This document shows positions 18,157-27,173 of a stretch of DNA of 56,289 bases, in pieces. Source of the DNA: an uncultured bacterium (GTDB lineage Bacteria > Bacteroidota > Bacteroidia > Bacteroidales > Bacteroidaceae). The translations under genes were made by a program, and so were the position numbers. Each line of letters opens with the position of its first letter. Within the stretch, counting starts at the first letter, position 1. The notes below the pieces were generated by a model that did no database searches, was not told the DNA's origin, and saw only the letters and a list, made by a program, of their open reading frames with translations. The stretch lies in the NCBI GenBank assembly GCA_946188155.1, contig CAMHUC010000017.1, forward strand, positions 1-56,289, written 5' to 3'.

Positions 18157-18165
18157 TAACTTTGC
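18157..18165 (+). promoter_or_regulatory. -7 element of the tiny lipoprotein gene
   Basis: TAACTTTGC, full match to TAnnTTTGC, 51 bases before the ATG at 18217. The upstream 150 bases are very A/T-rich. Confidence 0.7.
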
Positions 18166-18216
18166 AGCGTTTTAATAAACAAATGATTGTTTTACAGATT
18201 TAAAAGCTTAGAAAAA

Positions 18217-18393
18217 ATGAAGAAATTAGTATTTATGTTCGTAGCTGTTGCAGCTATTTCTTTCGCTTCTTGTGGTAACCAGGCTCAGCCTGCACAGGTA
18301 GACACCGACTCTATTGAGGAGGTAGTTGACAGCGTTGTTGACAGCACAGCTGTTGCTGATTCTACAGTTGCTGATTCTACAGTTGCTCAGTAA
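18217..18393 (+). CDS. Tiny Asp/Ser/Thr/Val-repeat lipoprotein
   Basis: 58 aa. The signal MKKLVFMFVAVAAISFASCG has a lipobox with Cys19. The mature part is about 40 residues, acidic, and ends with a DST-VAD repeat (DSTAVADSTVADSTVAQ). Small acidic lipoproteins of this type are common in Prevotella and relatives but have no known function. I chose ATG 18217 rather than upstream codons because it gives the clean signal peptide. The gene has its own promoter and a strong terminator, so it is probably a well-expressed monocistron. Confidence 0.8.
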   Translation: MKKLVFMFVAVAAISFASCGNQAQPAQVDTDSIEEVVDSVVDSTAVADSTVADSTVAQ

Positions 18394-18420
18394 TTCATTA
18401 CGGACTAATTGAGAGAAACG

Positions 18421-18454
18421 AAGGCCGTTAGACGGGAGTCTAGCGGCCTTTTCT
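18421..18454 (+). terminator. Rho-independent terminator of the tiny lipoprotein gene
   Basis: AAGGCCGTTAGAC, GGGA loop, GTCTAGCGGCCTT, then TTC. Thirteen-base arms with one G-U pair. The 220 bases from here to 18674 contain no gene I can support. Confidence 0.9.
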
Positions 18455-18674
18455 TGTGTGCCTGCAGATACGAGGAACAGCACAATATAAGAGACGTCCT
18501 CCGTCTTTTACAGGTCTTTCTTCATCATTTGGGCAAAATAATCTGTTATGCTCTGTTGGCTTGCACCAATCTTCAAGATAGTATTATTAAAACCTGGTTC
18601 GCCTGTATGTTACCTGTATCACCATGCCTCTATTCTCCCCTGCCATTCAAGTCTATACACATGATGCAAGATTG

Positions 18675-19451
18675 TTAGAGTACAGGATTATGGCATGGGG
18701 AGAATACTACCTTACTTCGGCACACCTCCACCTCGTCTGTTCCGCCGGGAGTTGACTTGGTGATGCGGATGCAGTATTCGCCTGGGGCAGACTGCTCACG
18801 ATAGAAACTCAGGCGGTCGCCGGCATGAGCCTCGGCCACGTAGGCTATCTCGAAGCGCTTGACCTGATGCTGGCCATACCAGTCCATAGGCCAGAGGTCG
18901 AGCACGTGCTCGATATATTTCACTGAGTTGATGTGGCCATTGATGTCCACATCGTTATAATAGGTCTCGATGGTGCGCACCAACTCAGCCCCGTCGCCCA
19001 TTTTCACGCGTCCGCCCTTGTCGATGGGGCACGGCTTGTCCTTGTCTATCCACTGCTCGATGGCCCCGTTGTCGATGGCGTAGATGTCTGTCGGCTGGCG
19101 GGTCTCGGTGTCGATCATGGCCCAGATGCTGCGTCCGTAGCCGTAGGTCTTGCCGTCGTCGCCGACTACGGCGAAGTTGCGCGAGGTGAAGTAGCGCATG
19201 GCCGACTCCACCCAGGTCTCCACACTGAAGCTGGTGTACATCAGCGGCATCTCTTCCATCTCGATGGCCAGGCGTGAGAGTACCCACGAGCGCTGGATGG
19301 TGAGCAGGCGGCGCATGCCGAAGCCCCGGTCGGTGGAGTGGAAGTCGGCAGCATTGAGCATGTGGTTGCCGAGATGGCCCATGAAGAGGCGCTGCGAGAA
19401 GTCGCACTGGAAGGGCTCGGCCATGAATTCATAACGTCCTATCTTATCCAT
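18675..19451 (-). CDS. Acyl-ACP thioesterase
   Basis: 258 aa, double hot-dog fold of the plant FatA/FatB type. It releases free fatty acids from acyl-carrier protein. Typical pieces are SWVLSRLAIEMEEMP in the first half and NDVDINGHINSVKYIEHVLD in the second, the latter carrying the conserved Asn and His of the active site. Its start overlaps the ilvN stop by 8 bp, so it is translationally coupled to branched-chain amino-acid genes. Coupling to branched-chain acyl chains or to intermediates of that pathway is inference; the same neighbourhood is known in Bacteroides. It is the last gene of the operon here. Confidence 0.9.
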   Translation of the reverse strand: MDKIGRYEFMAEPFQCDFSQRLFMGHLGNHMLNAADFHSTDRGFGMRRLLTIQRSWVLSRLAIEMEEMPLMYTSFSVETWVESAMRYFTSRNFAVVGDDGKTYGYGRSIWAMIDTETRQPTDIYAIDNGAIEQWIDKDKPCPIDKGGRVKMGDGAELVRTIETYYNDVDINGHINSVKYIEHVLDLWPMDWYGQHQVKRFEIAYVAEAHAGDRLSFYREQSAPGEYCIRITKSTPGGTDEVEVCRSKVVFSPCHNPVL

Positions 19452-19992
19452 TCTGTTTCTCCCTTTCTTCTAAGAATTCACTGACCTGCTCCTGCTTGCC
19501 CCGTGTGACGGCGATTCGGCCGGAGCGCGTGTACTGCAGCACGCAGCCGAAGGCGTCGAGGGCACGGAACAGGGAGATGATGTCCTCGGTGAGTCCATAC
19601 TTCATCACGATGACATACGTGGGGTTGACCTCGGTGATGCTAGCATCGTGGCGACGGATGGTGCGCGAGATCTCGGGATTCTCCATCAGTTTCTCCGTGG
19701 CGAGTTTATAGAGGCCCGACTCGCGGATGAAGAGTTGGTCGTCGGTGAAGTAGTTGGCCTTCACCACATCGACCTTCTTCTCTATCTGCCGGGTTATCTT
19801 GATGATCTGGTCCTCGTCGCTCCAGGCGGTGATGGTGTACTTATGCACACCGGGTATGCTGGAGGCCGACACATTGAGGCTCTCGATGTTTACCTGTCGG
19901 CGGGTGAACACAGCAGTCACCTGGTTCAGGATACCGGCCACATTCTCCGAGTAGACCAGCAGCGTATATAGTTTCTTTTGTTCTTCTTTCAT
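19444..19992 (-). CDS. ilvN: Acetolactate synthase, small (regulatory) subunit
   Basis: 182 aa, the longer small-subunit type (also called IlvH). The N-terminal ACT domain begins KLYTLLVYSENVAGILNQV with RRQVNIESL, which carries the valine-binding surface; the second half is the C-terminal domain of this subunit. It activates the large subunit and confers feedback inhibition. It follows ilvB after 48 bp of ATTCACT heptamer repeat and overlaps the thioesterase gene. Confidence 0.94.
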   Translation of the reverse strand: MKEEQKKLYTLLVYSENVAGILNQVTAVFTRRQVNIESLNVSASSIPGVHKYTITAWSDEDQIIKITRQIEKKVDVVKANYFTDDQLFIRESGLYKLATEKLMENPEISRTIRRHDASITEVNPTYVIVMKYGLTEDIISLFRALDAFGCVLQYTRSGRIAVTRGKQEQVSEFLEEREKQNG

Positions 19993-20000
19993 TACAGCGG

Positions 20001-20034
20001 TAGCAAATTATTCACTTTTCACTATTCACTTTTA
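20001..20034. repeat. ATTCACT heptamer repeat in the ilvB-ilvN spacer
   Basis: Units ATTCACT (20010-20016), TTTCACT and ATTCACT, preceded by AGCGGTAGCAAATT. The same combination, GCGGCAGCAAATT followed by ATTCACT units, recurs upstream of cobC. Confidence 0.7.
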
Positions 20035-20040
20035 CCTTAT

Positions 20041-21750
20041 TCATACCTCCAGCATCATCTTGTCGACGTCCATGCCCGGCGGGGTCATCGGCAGCACGTT
20101 GTCCTCCTCCTTGATGGCACATTCGAGGATGAACGGGCCGTCGGTGGTGAGCATCTTCTCAACGGCAGCTGCAAGGTCTTTGCGGTCGGTGACAGCGGCG
20201 TAGGGGATGCCGTAGCCCTGTGCAATGAGTTCGTAGCAGGGGTTCATCATCTTGGTGAACGACTTGCGGCGCATCCAGAACATGTCCTGCCACTGGCGCA
20301 CGTTGCCCAGATAGTGGTTGTTCATCAGGATCATCTTCACCGGAGCCTTCTGCTCCATAATGGTGCCCAGTTCCTCGATGCACATCTGGAATCCGCCGTC
20401 GCCCATAAAGCAGCAGACGGTGCGACCGGGGGCAGCGAAGGTGGCTCCGATGGCGGCGGGCATGCCGTAGCCCATCGTGCCCAGGCCACCGCTGGTGCAG
20501 ATGCTCCGCTTGTGGTGATACTTGAAGTAACGGGTGGCAAACAACTGATTCTGACCGACATCCGTCACAAGGATAGTGTCATCGGCACTCTGTTCAGCCA
20601 CCTCGTGTACCACCTCGCCCATCAGCAGCGGACCTTCCTTCGGGTGGATGGCCGGCTCGATGACCTTCTCGCGCTCCTTCTCGTCGAGCGGCTTGAAGGA
20701 GTCGCGCCACTCCTGATGCTTGCTGGCATGCAGCAGGGCGGTGATGGCGGGCAGCGACTCGCGGCAGTCGGCCACCACGGCCACGTCGGCCTTCACATTC
20801 TTGTCTATCTCACTGGGGTCGATGTCGAGGTGGATGATCTTGGCCTGTTTGGCATAGGTCTTCACATTACCCGTCACGCGGTCGCTGAAGCGCATGCCGA
20901 TGGCGATGAGCACGTCGCACTCCTGCTCCTTCAGGTTGACGGCATAGTTGCCGTGCATGCCCAGCATGCCGACGTTGAGCGGATGGTTGGAGGGCAGCGC
21001 GGAAAGGCCGAGCATGGTGCGCCCGGCGGGGATGTCGGCCTTCTCGAGGAAAGCCAGCAGTTCCTTCTGTGCATTGCCCAGTTCCACCCCCTGCCCCACC
21101 AGTGCCAAGGGGCGCTGCGCACGGTTGATGAGCGTGGCGGCCTCGCGCACGGCCTCGCTGTTGAGCTTAGGATAGGGCACGTAGGAGCGCACGAAGTTGA
21201 CCTTCATCGGCTCCCAGTCTATCTCCTCCACCTGTGCGTTGCGGGGGAAGTCGAGCACCACAGGCCCGGGGCGCCCGGTGCGGGCGATGTAGAAGGCACG
21301 ACTGACGGCCCAGGCCACATCGCTGGCATGGCGTATCTGATAGCTCCATTTGGAGATAGGCTGGGCCACGCCCACGAGGTCTACCTCCTGAAAGGCATCG
21401 GTACCGAGGGCCGAGATAGGCACCTGTCCGGCAATGACTACAATCGGCGTGGAGTCGAGCATGGCATCGGCGATACCTGTCAGCGTGTTCGTCACACCAG
21501 GACCACTGGTAACCAGGGCGACACCTACGTTGCCACTGATGCGGGCATAGCCCTCGGCGGCGTGGGTGGCCGCCTGCTCGTGGCGAACCAGGATGTGGTC
21601 GAAGCATTTCTTCTCGCCACGGGTGTAATCGAAGAGCGCGTCGTAAGTAGGCATGATGCTGCCGCCGGGGTAACCGAAGATAACCTTCACCCCCTCGGCC
21701 TGCAGGGCCCGCATCAGCGCTTTGGCGCCTGTTATTCTGTCTTTAAGCAT
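20041..21750 (-). CDS. ilvB: Acetolactate synthase, large (catalytic) subunit
   Basis: 569 aa. A TPP and FAD enzyme that condenses pyruvate with pyruvate or 2-oxobutyrate, the first common step to valine, leucine and isoleucine. The catalytic Glu is in RHEQAATHAAEGYAR (about residue 57). The TPP-binding motif is GDGGFQMC with NNHYLGNVRQ about 27 residues later. It lies between ilvD (21 bp upstream) and ilvN. The ATG at 21750 is directly flanked by the CTAG repeat. Confidence 0.96.
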   Translation of the reverse strand: MLKDRITGAKALMRALQAEGVKVIFGYPGGSIMPTYDALFDYTRGEKKCFDHILVRHEQAATHAAEGYARISGNVGVALVTSGPGVTNTLTGIADAMLDSTPIVVIAGQVPISALGTDAFQEVDLVGVAQPISKWSYQIRHASDVAWAVSRAFYIARTGRPGPVVLDFPRNAQVEEIDWEPMKVNFVRSYVPYPKLNSEAVREAATLINRAQRPLALVGQGVELGNAQKELLAFLEKADIPAGRTMLGLSALPSNHPLNVGMLGMHGNYAVNLKEQECDVLIAIGMRFSDRVTGNVKTYAKQAKIIHLDIDPSEIDKNVKADVAVVADCRESLPAITALLHASKHQEWRDSFKPLDEKEREKVIEPAIHPKEGPLLMGEVVHEVAEQSADDTILVTDVGQNQLFATRYFKYHHKRSICTSGGLGTMGYGMPAAIGATFAAPGRTVCCFMGDGGFQMCIEELGTIMEQKAPVKMILMNNHYLGNVRQWQDMFWMRRKSFTKMMNPCYELIAQGYGIPYAAVTDRKDLAAAVEKMLTTDGPFILECAIKEEDNVLPMTPPGMDVDKMMLEV

Positions 21751-21753
21751 ATT

Positions 21754-21775
21754 CTAGTATTTCTAGTATCTCTAG
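21754..21775. repeat. CTAGN5 nonamer repeat at the ilvD-ilvB junction
   Basis: CTAG begins at 21754, 21763 and 21772, exactly nine bases apart. The third one supplies the TAG stop codon of ilvD on the minus strand. The same nonamer architecture occurs twelve times inside the GH2 gene at 25878-25980. Confidence 0.8.
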
Positions 21776-23589
21776 TCGATAATTCTGATCCCTCCCTTAT
21801 CAGCCGAACTAACGCTTTGAGCGTATGCACGCAGGGCCTTGGATATCTGGCGGTTACGCTTCAGCGGCTGCTGAGGTCGCTGAGCCAGTTCCTCGTCGGA
21901 GAGTTTCACGTTGATGCTGCGCGAGGGGATGTCGATAACGATGATGTCGCCATCCTTGATCTTGCCGATGTTGCCGCCATTGGCAGCCTCAGGCGAGATG
22001 TGTCCGATGCTCAGGCCGCTGGTGCCGCCCGAGAAGCGGCCGTCGGTGATGAGGGCGCACTCCTTGCCGAGGTGCATACTCTTAATATAAGAGGTGGGAT
22101 AGAGCATCTCCTGCATGCCGGGGCCTCCCTTGGGACCCTCGTGGGTAATCACCACGCAGTCGCCGCTCTTCACCCGTCCGCCGAGGATACCCTCGCAGGC
22201 ATCCTCCTGCGAGTCGAACACCACGGCAGGGCCCTCGAAGTGCCACAAGGCCTCGTCGACGCCGGCAGTCTTCACCACGCAGCCGTCCTGGGCGATATTG
22301 CCGAAGAGCACGGCCAGTCCACCGTCCTTCGTGTAGGCATGCTCGATGTCACGGATGCAACCATTTTCGCGGTCATAGTCCAGTTTTGTCCATCGATTGT
22401 CTTGACTGCCCATCTTGGTGGAGAATTTTCCTCCCGGTGCACACTGATAGATGCGCATGGCATCGTAATCAAATCCTCCGAAGGAGCAGTAAGGCTCTAC
22501 CAGCGAGTATTTCAGCATCGTCTCTTTGAGAGTCATGCCGTCGACGCGCTTGACGGAGCCGTCAATGAGACCTCCCTTGTCGAGTTCGCGCAGGATGCCG
22601 AGGATGCCGCCAGCGCGATTGCACTCCTGCACGGAGTACTTCTGGGTGTTGGGGGCCAACTTGCAGAGGCAGGGCGTCTTGCGGCTCAGTTCGTCGATGT
22701 CCTTCATCGTGAAGTCGACACCAGCCTCCTGGGCCACGGCCAGCAGGTGGAGCACGGTATTGGTGGAGCCGCCCATGGCGATGTCGAGCGTCATGGCGTT
22801 GAGGAAAGCCTCGCGGGTGGCTATCGAACGGGGCAGCACGCTCTCGTCGCCGTCCTCATAATAGGCCAGGGCGTTCTTCACTATCTGGCGGGCAGCACGC
22901 TTGAACAGTTCTACGCGCTCCACGTGGGTAGCCAGGATGGTGCCATTGCCGGGCAGCGAGAGTCCGATGGCCTCGGTGAGTGAGTTCATCGAGTTGGCAG
23001 TAAACATACCCGAGCACGATCCGCAGCCGGGGCAGGCGCACTGCTCTAACTCTGCTATCTCCTCGTCGGAGACCGAGGGGTCGGCACCCTTCACCATCGC
23101 CGTGATGAGGTCGGCGTTCTCGCCGTGCCAGCGTCCGGCCTCCATGGGGCCACCCGAACAGAATACCGTCGGGATGTTCAGGCGCATCGAGGCCATCAGC
23201 ATGCCGGGCGTCACTTTGTCGCAGTTGGAGATGCAGATCATGGCATCGGCCTTGTGGGCGTTGACCATATACTCCACCGAGTCGGCGATGATGTCGCGCG
23301 AGGGCAGCGAATAGAGCATGCCGTCGTGACCCATGGCGATACCGTCGTCGATGGCAATCGTATTGAACTCAGCCGCAAAGCAGCCCATCTTCTCGATCTC
23401 CTCCTTCACTATCTGGCCTATCTCGTGCAGATGGGTATGACCCGGCACAAACTGGGTGAATGAGTTGACTATGGCAATGATGGGCTTGCCGAACTGCTCG
23501 CGCTTCATGCCCGTGGCCACCCAAAGGGCACGGGCGCCGGCCATACGCCGACCTTCTGTGCATACTGCACTTCTCAACTGATGCTTCAT
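21772..23589 (-). CDS. ilvD: Dihydroxy-acid dehydratase
   Basis: 605 aa from ATG 23589. It dehydrates dihydroxy acids to the 2-oxo acids that precede valine and isoleucine. Iron-sulfur cysteines are in [15 protein letters not shown] and [35 protein letters not shown] is the C-terminal signature. A longer frame to 23628 exists, but that codon falls in the promoter (23625-23633), so [13 protein letters not shown] is the start. First gene of ilvD-ilvB-ilvN-thioesterase; ilvC, often next in Bacteroidales, is not in this window. Confidence 0.96.
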   Translation of the reverse strand: MKHQLRSAVCTEGRRMAGARALWVATGMKREQFGKPIIAIVNSFTQFVPGHTHLHEIGQIVKEEIEKMGCFAAEFNTIAIDDGIAMGHDGMLYSLPSRDIIADSVEYMVNAHKADAMICISNCDKVTPGMLMASMRLNIPTVFCSGGPMEAGRWHGENADLITAMVKGADPSVSDEEIAELEQCACPGCGSCSGMFTANSMNSLTEAIGLSLPGNGTILATHVERVELFKRAARQIVKNALAYYEDGDESVLPRSIATREAFLNAMTLDIAMGGSTNTVLHLLAVAQEAGVDFTMKDIDELSRKTPCLCKLAPNTQKYSVQECNRAGGILGILRELDKGGLIDGSVKRVDGMTLKETMLKYSLVEPYCSFGGFDYDAMRIYQCAPGGKFSTKMGSQDNRWTKLDYDRENGCIRDIEHAYTKDGGLAVLFGNIAQDGCVVKTAGVDEALWHFEGPAVVFDSQEDACEGILGGRVKSGDCVVITHEGPKGGPGMQEMLYPTSYIKSMHLGKECALITDGRFSGGTSGLSIGHISPEAANGGNIGKIKDGDIIVIDIPSRSINVKLSDEELAQRPQQPLKRNRQISKALRAYAQSVSSADKGGIRIID

Positions 23590-23624
23590 ATATGTATAAA
23601 GTGTATTATTTTCGAAAATTAGCT

Positions 23625-23633
23625 GCAAAATTA
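23625..23633 (-). promoter_or_regulatory. -7 element of the ilv operon
   Basis: Minus strand TAATTTTGC in the context GTAATTTTGCAGC. It mirrors the GH2 promoter at 23676-23684 with 42 bases between the two -7 elements. Confidence 0.7.
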
Positions 23634-23675
23634 CACTAAATCTGTCAAACAGCCAACTTTTTCGGATTATTTTCG

Positions 23676-23684
23676 TAATTTTGC
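23676..23684 (+). promoter_or_regulatory. -7 element of the GH2-cob transcription unit
   Basis: TAATTTTGC preceded by TTTTCG, 33 bases before the GH2 ATG. The 24 bases ending here closely resemble the same stretch of the pyrB promoter. No cobalamin riboswitch-sized leader is present. Confidence 0.7.
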
Positions 23685-23716
23685 AGCAAATTATTGATAA
23701 CTAATTACAAATCGAA

Positions 23717-26290
23717 ATGAAAGCAAGACTACTGGCTGCGCTTCTGACGGTCGCCACGACGGCCCTGGCACAGCAGCGACAGGAAATCACATTGACAGAC
23801 AACTGGAGTTTCTCACACGACCGGCAGGCGTGGCAGCACGTGAGCGTGCCCCACGACTGGGCCATCAGCGGACCCTTCGACAAGAAGTGGGACCTGCAGC
23901 GGGTGGCCATCGAGCAGAACGGCGAGAAGGTGCCCACGGAGAAGAGCGGACGCTCGGGCGCCCTGCCCTGGATCGGCGAGGGCCACTACCGCCGCACGCT
24001 CACGATTCCCGAGGGATATGCCCGTGCCGAACTGCTCTTCGACGGTGCGATGGCTGAGCCGACGGTCAGCATCAACGGACAGAAGGCAGGCTACTGGGCC
24101 TACGGCTACAATGCCTTCCGCGTGGACATCACCCCCTACGTCAAGGCCGGGGAGAACCTGCTGGAGGTTGACCTGAAGAACGTGGAGGAGAGCAGCCGCT
24201 GGTATCCCGGCGCAGGCATCTACCGCCCTGTGAAACTCGTCCTCACTGGCAATGACTACATCGACCCCTGGCAGACCTTCATCCGCACCACCGCGCTCCA
24301 GGGCGACAAGGCCACCATCGACGTGACCGTAGGCAGCGGCAGTCAGCAGGGGCCGACACAGGGCTTCGAAGTGGAACTGCGCGACGCCAAGGGCCGCCTG
24401 GTGGGCCACGAGCACGTCAGCAAGGCAGGTGCCGACGGCGAGTGCCACATGACCTTCACCATCGACCACCCGCAGCTGTGGTCGCCGGAGTCACCTTATT
24501 TATATAAGGCACACATCAGACTGATGCAGAACGGCCGCACGCTCGACGAGGTGACGCAGCGCTTCGGCATCCGCACCGTCAAGGTGTCTCGTGAAGGCGG
24601 CTTCCAACTCAACGGCGTGACCCGCAAGATCAAGGGCGTATGCCTGCACCACGACCTCGGCCCCCTGGGCGCCGCCGTCAACAAGGCCGCCCTCATCCGG
24701 CAGATCAAGACGATGAAGGAGATGGGCTGCGATGCCATCCGCACGGCCCATAACATGCCGAGCCAGATGCAGATGGACATCTGCGACTCGCTGGGCATGA
24801 TGGTGATGGCCGAGTCGTTCGACATGTGGCTCTACCCGAAGTGTAAAAACGGCTACGCACGCTTCTTCGAGGAGTGGAGCGAGAAGGACATGGAGAATCT
24901 GCTCCGCGCCAACCGCAACCATCCGAGCATCATCATGTGGTCGATAGGCAACGAGATACCCGAGCAGGGCAGCGAGAAGGGTCGTGAGATCTCACAGCGA
25001 CTGCAGGACATCTGCCACCACCTCGACCCCACGCGCCCCGTCACCCAAGGCCTCGACCATGCCGAGGCATCCATCAAGAGCGGCGTGGCCAAGGTGATGG
25101 ACGTGCCGGGATTCAACTACCGCGTACACAAGTACGACGCGAGCATCCAGCAACTGCCGCAGGGATTCCTGCTCGGCTCCGAGACGGCATCCACCGTCAG
25201 CAGCCGCGGCGTGTATAAGTTCCCCGTCAGGCCCGACGACAACACCCGCTTCGCCTCCTGGGCCAAGGGCTACGACCCGAAGGCCATACTCACCGCCGAC
25301 GGCCAGTGCTCGAGTTACGACCTGGAATACTGCGCCTGGAGCAACCTGCCCGACGACGACTGGGTGCAGCAGGACGACAAGCCGTGGGTAATCGGCGAGT
25401 TCGTGTGGACGGGCTACGACTACCTCGGCGAGCCCACGCCCTACGACGAGTACTGGCCCTCGCGCTCCAGTTACTTCGGCATCTGCGACCTGGCCGGACT
25501 GCCCAAGGACCGCTACTGGCTCTACCGCAGCCGGTGGAACACTGACAAGCATACCATCCACCTGCTGCCCCACTGGAGTTGGGGGACGGGCAAGAAGCAG
25601 AAAGGAAGCCGCATCGGACAGGTGACGCCCGTCTACTGCTACACCGACTACCCATCGGGCGAGCTCTTTGTCAACGGCAAGAGCCAGGGCCGCATCACCA
25701 AGAACCCCGCCGAGCGTCTCGACCGCTACCGCCTGCGCTGGAACGACGTGAGGTATGAGCCGGGCGAGGTGAAGGTGATAGTCTATGACGCCGACGGCAA
25801 TCCCCAGGGCGAGCAGACCATCAAGACCCCCGGCCAGCCAGCCAAACTACAACTCGATGCCTGGACGGCCAATGATACTAGAAATCCTAGTGACCCTAGA
25901 AACCCTAGTGACCCTAGTGACCCTAGAAATCCTAGTAATCCTAGGGCATCTAGTGCATCTAGGGACTCTAGTTCATCTAGCACCCCCCTCCTCCACGCCG
26001 ACGGCTCCGACCTCGCCTTCATCACCGTCTCGCTGACCGATGCCGAGGGCACCCTCATCCCCGATGCCTCCGACCAACTGACCTTCGAGGTGACGGGCGC
26101 AGGCCGCTTCGAGGCCGCCTGCAATGGCGACGCCACCAGCCTGGAGCCCTTCACACAGCCCACCATGCGACTCTTCAGCGGACAGCTCGTGGTCATCATC
26201 CGCAGCGGCCGTCAGCCCGGCGACATCACCCTGAAAGTCTCCGACCAGCAGCGCGGCCTGAGCCAGAGCATCACCATCAAAGCCATCTGA
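23717..26290 (+). CDS. Glycoside hydrolase family 2 (beta-galactosidase-like)
   Basis: 857 aa with signal peptide (about 1-19), so periplasmic or surface. Domain order: jelly-roll sugar-binding domain (about 30-190, with SRWYPGAGIYRPV), Ig-like domain, TIM barrel (about 300-610), DUF4982-like domain and a C-terminal Ig-like domain. The likely acid/base Glu is in SIGNEIPEQ (about 415) and the likely nucleophile in LLGSETAS (about 493). VIGEFVWTGYDYLGE is a further family signature. A linker at about residues 722-755 is encoded by the CTAGN5 repeat and rich in Asn, Pro, Asp, Arg and Ser. The exact sugar is not determinable. cobS follows after three bases, so it heads the cob genes. Confidence 0.9.
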   Translation: MKARLLAALLTVATTALAQQRQEITLTDNWSFSHDRQAWQHVSVPHDWAISGPFDKKWDLQRVAIEQNGEKVPTEKSGRSGALPWIGEGHYRRTLTIPEGYARAELLFDGAMAEPTVSINGQKAGYWAYGYNAFRVDITPYVKAGENLLEVDLKNVEESSRWYPGAGIYRPVKLVLTGNDYIDPWQTFIRTTALQGDKATIDVTVGSGSQQGPTQGFEVELRDAKGRLVGHEHVSKAGADGECHMTFTIDHPQLWSPESPYLYKAHIRLMQNGRTLDEVTQRFGIRTVKVSREGGFQLNGVTRKIKGVCLHHDLGPLGAAVNKAALIRQIKTMKEMGCDAIRTAHNMPSQMQMDICDSLGMMVMAESFDMWLYPKCKNGYARFFEEWSEKDMENLLRANRNHPSIIMWSIGNEIPEQGSEKGREISQRLQDICHHLDPTRPVTQGLDHAEASIKSGVAKVMDVPGFNYRVHKYDASIQQLPQGFLLGSETASTVSSRGVYKFPVRPDDNTRFASWAKGYDPKAILTADGQCSSYDLEYCAWSNLPDDDWVQQDDKPWVIGEFVWTGYDYLGEPTPYDEYWPSRSSYFGICDLAGLPKDRYWLYRSRWNTDKHTIHLLPHWSWGTGKKQKGSRIGQVTPVYCYTDYPSGELFVNGKSQGRITKNPAERLDRYRLRWNDVRYEPGEVKVIVYDADGNPQGEQTIKTPGQPAKLQLDAWTANDTRNPSDPRNPSDPSDPRNPSNPRASSASRDSSSSSTPLLHADGSDLAFITVSLTDAEGTLIPDASDQLTFEVTGAGRFEAACNGDATSLEPFTQPTMRLFSGQLVVIIRSGRQPGDITLKVSDQQRGLSQSITIKAI
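25878..25980 (+). repeat. Twelve CTAG tetranucleotides at exact 9-bp spacing inside the GH2 gene
   Basis: CTAG starts at 25878, 25887, 25896 and so on to 25977, every nine bases without exception. The five bases between vary (AAATC, TGACC, AAACC, GGCAT and others). Because nine is a multiple of three the repeat stays in frame and encodes a polar linker. Confidence 0.95.
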
Positions 26291-26293
26291 GCC

Positions 26294-27094
26294 ATGCAGA
26301 CAAGCATCGACAGCACCCGATGGTACGACCGCATCTGGGCCGCGCTCATCTTCTTCACCCGCCTGCCCTTCTGGCGGCTCCATCAGCCGCCCCGTGAGTG
26401 CTACGCGACCGTCGTGGAGCACTGGCCGCTGACGGGATGGATTACCGGCGGCAGCATGGCGGCAGCACTCTACTTCGGTAGCATGCTCCTGCCCTACCCC
26501 GTGGCCGTGCTCGCAGCCATCGCCACCCGACTGCTCGTCACCGGAGCCTTGCACGAGGACGGCCTGGCCGACTTCCTCGACGGCTTCGGCGGCGGGGGCA
26601 GCGACCGCCAGCGCATCCTCGACATCATGAAGGACTCCCGCATCGGCACCTACGGCGTGCTGGGACTTCTGGTCTACATGCTGCTCCTGGCCGCCGCGCT
26701 CCTGTCGCTGACACCCGAAATGGCCGCACTGACCATCCTGGCCGCCGACCCCTTCTGCAAGATGGTCGCCTCGCAACTCGTCACCATGATGCCCTACGCC
26801 CGCAGCGAGCAGGAGGCCAAGGCCAAGACCGTCTACCGCAAGCCCAGCGTCCGCGCGGGCGTCAGCCTTGCCCTGCAGGGCCTGCTACCCATGGCGGCTT
26901 TCATCTGGCTGACTACCGTATCGTGGGATGCGGTCATCTTCCTGCCCGCCCTCGTGATGTATTTCCTCTACCTGCTCATCTGGCGCCGACTGCGCGGCTA
27001 CACCGGCGACTGCTGCGGAGCCGTCTGCCTGCTGGTGGAACTGACCGTCTACCTCGTCGTCTGCGCCCAGCAACCCGTGACATTTACGATTTAG
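26294..27094 (+). CDS. cobS: Adenosylcobinamide-GDP ribazoletransferase (cobalamin synthase)
   Basis: 266 aa integral membrane protein with about six hydrophobic segments. It joins adenosylcobinamide-GDP to alpha-ribazole (phosphate). The conserved GALHEDGLADFLDGFGGG (about residues 84-101) holds the metal-binding acidic residues, and RILDIMKDSRIGTYG follows. Its ATG lies three bases beyond the GH2 stop, implying co-transcription. A 79-bp spacer with ATTCACT heptamers separates it from cobC. Confidence 0.94.
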   Translation: MQTSIDSTRWYDRIWAALIFFTRLPFWRLHQPPRECYATVVEHWPLTGWITGGSMAAALYFGSMLLPYPVAVLAAIATRLLVTGALHEDGLADFLDGFGGGGSDRQRILDIMKDSRIGTYGVLGLLVYMLLLAAALLSLTPEMAALTILAADPFCKMVASQLVTMMPYARSEQEAKAKTVYRKPSVRAGVSLALQGLLPMAAFIWLTTVSWDAVIFLPALVMYFLYLLIWRRLRGYTGDCCGAVCLLVELTVYLVVCAQQPVTFTI

Positions 27095-27122
27095 CGATTC
27101 ACTATCTACGATTTGTTACTAT

Positions 27123-27171
27123 GGCGGCAGCAAATTCATCACTATTCACTATTCATTATTCACTCTTCACT
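27123..27171 (+). repeat. ATTCACT heptamer repeat in the cobS-cobC spacer
   Basis: GGCGGCAGCAAATTC, then heptamers ATTCACT (27144-27150), ATTCATT, ATTCACT, CTTCACT, ending three bases before the cobC ATG. It shares its flanking AGCAAATT block with the ilvB-ilvN spacer. Confidence 0.8.
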
Positions 27172-27173
27172 AA

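Noticed and set aside
18508..18606. Leftward open stretch reading GASQQSITDYFAQMMKKDL
   Set aside because: It looks protein-like and could be the tail of a decayed gene, but only about 30 codons are open, without start or recognised family.
18409..18678. 89-codon frame after the tiny lipoprotein
   Set aside because: It starts inside the terminator hairpin and resembles no protein.
19978..22983. 1001-codon rightward frame opposite ilvB and ilvD
   Set aside because: Antisense shadow caused by codon bias; ilv enzymes are complete on the minus strand.
23641..23716. Cobalamin riboswitch upstream of the GH2-cob unit
   Set aside because: The leader after the promoter is only about 30 bases and no B12-box-like sequence is visible.
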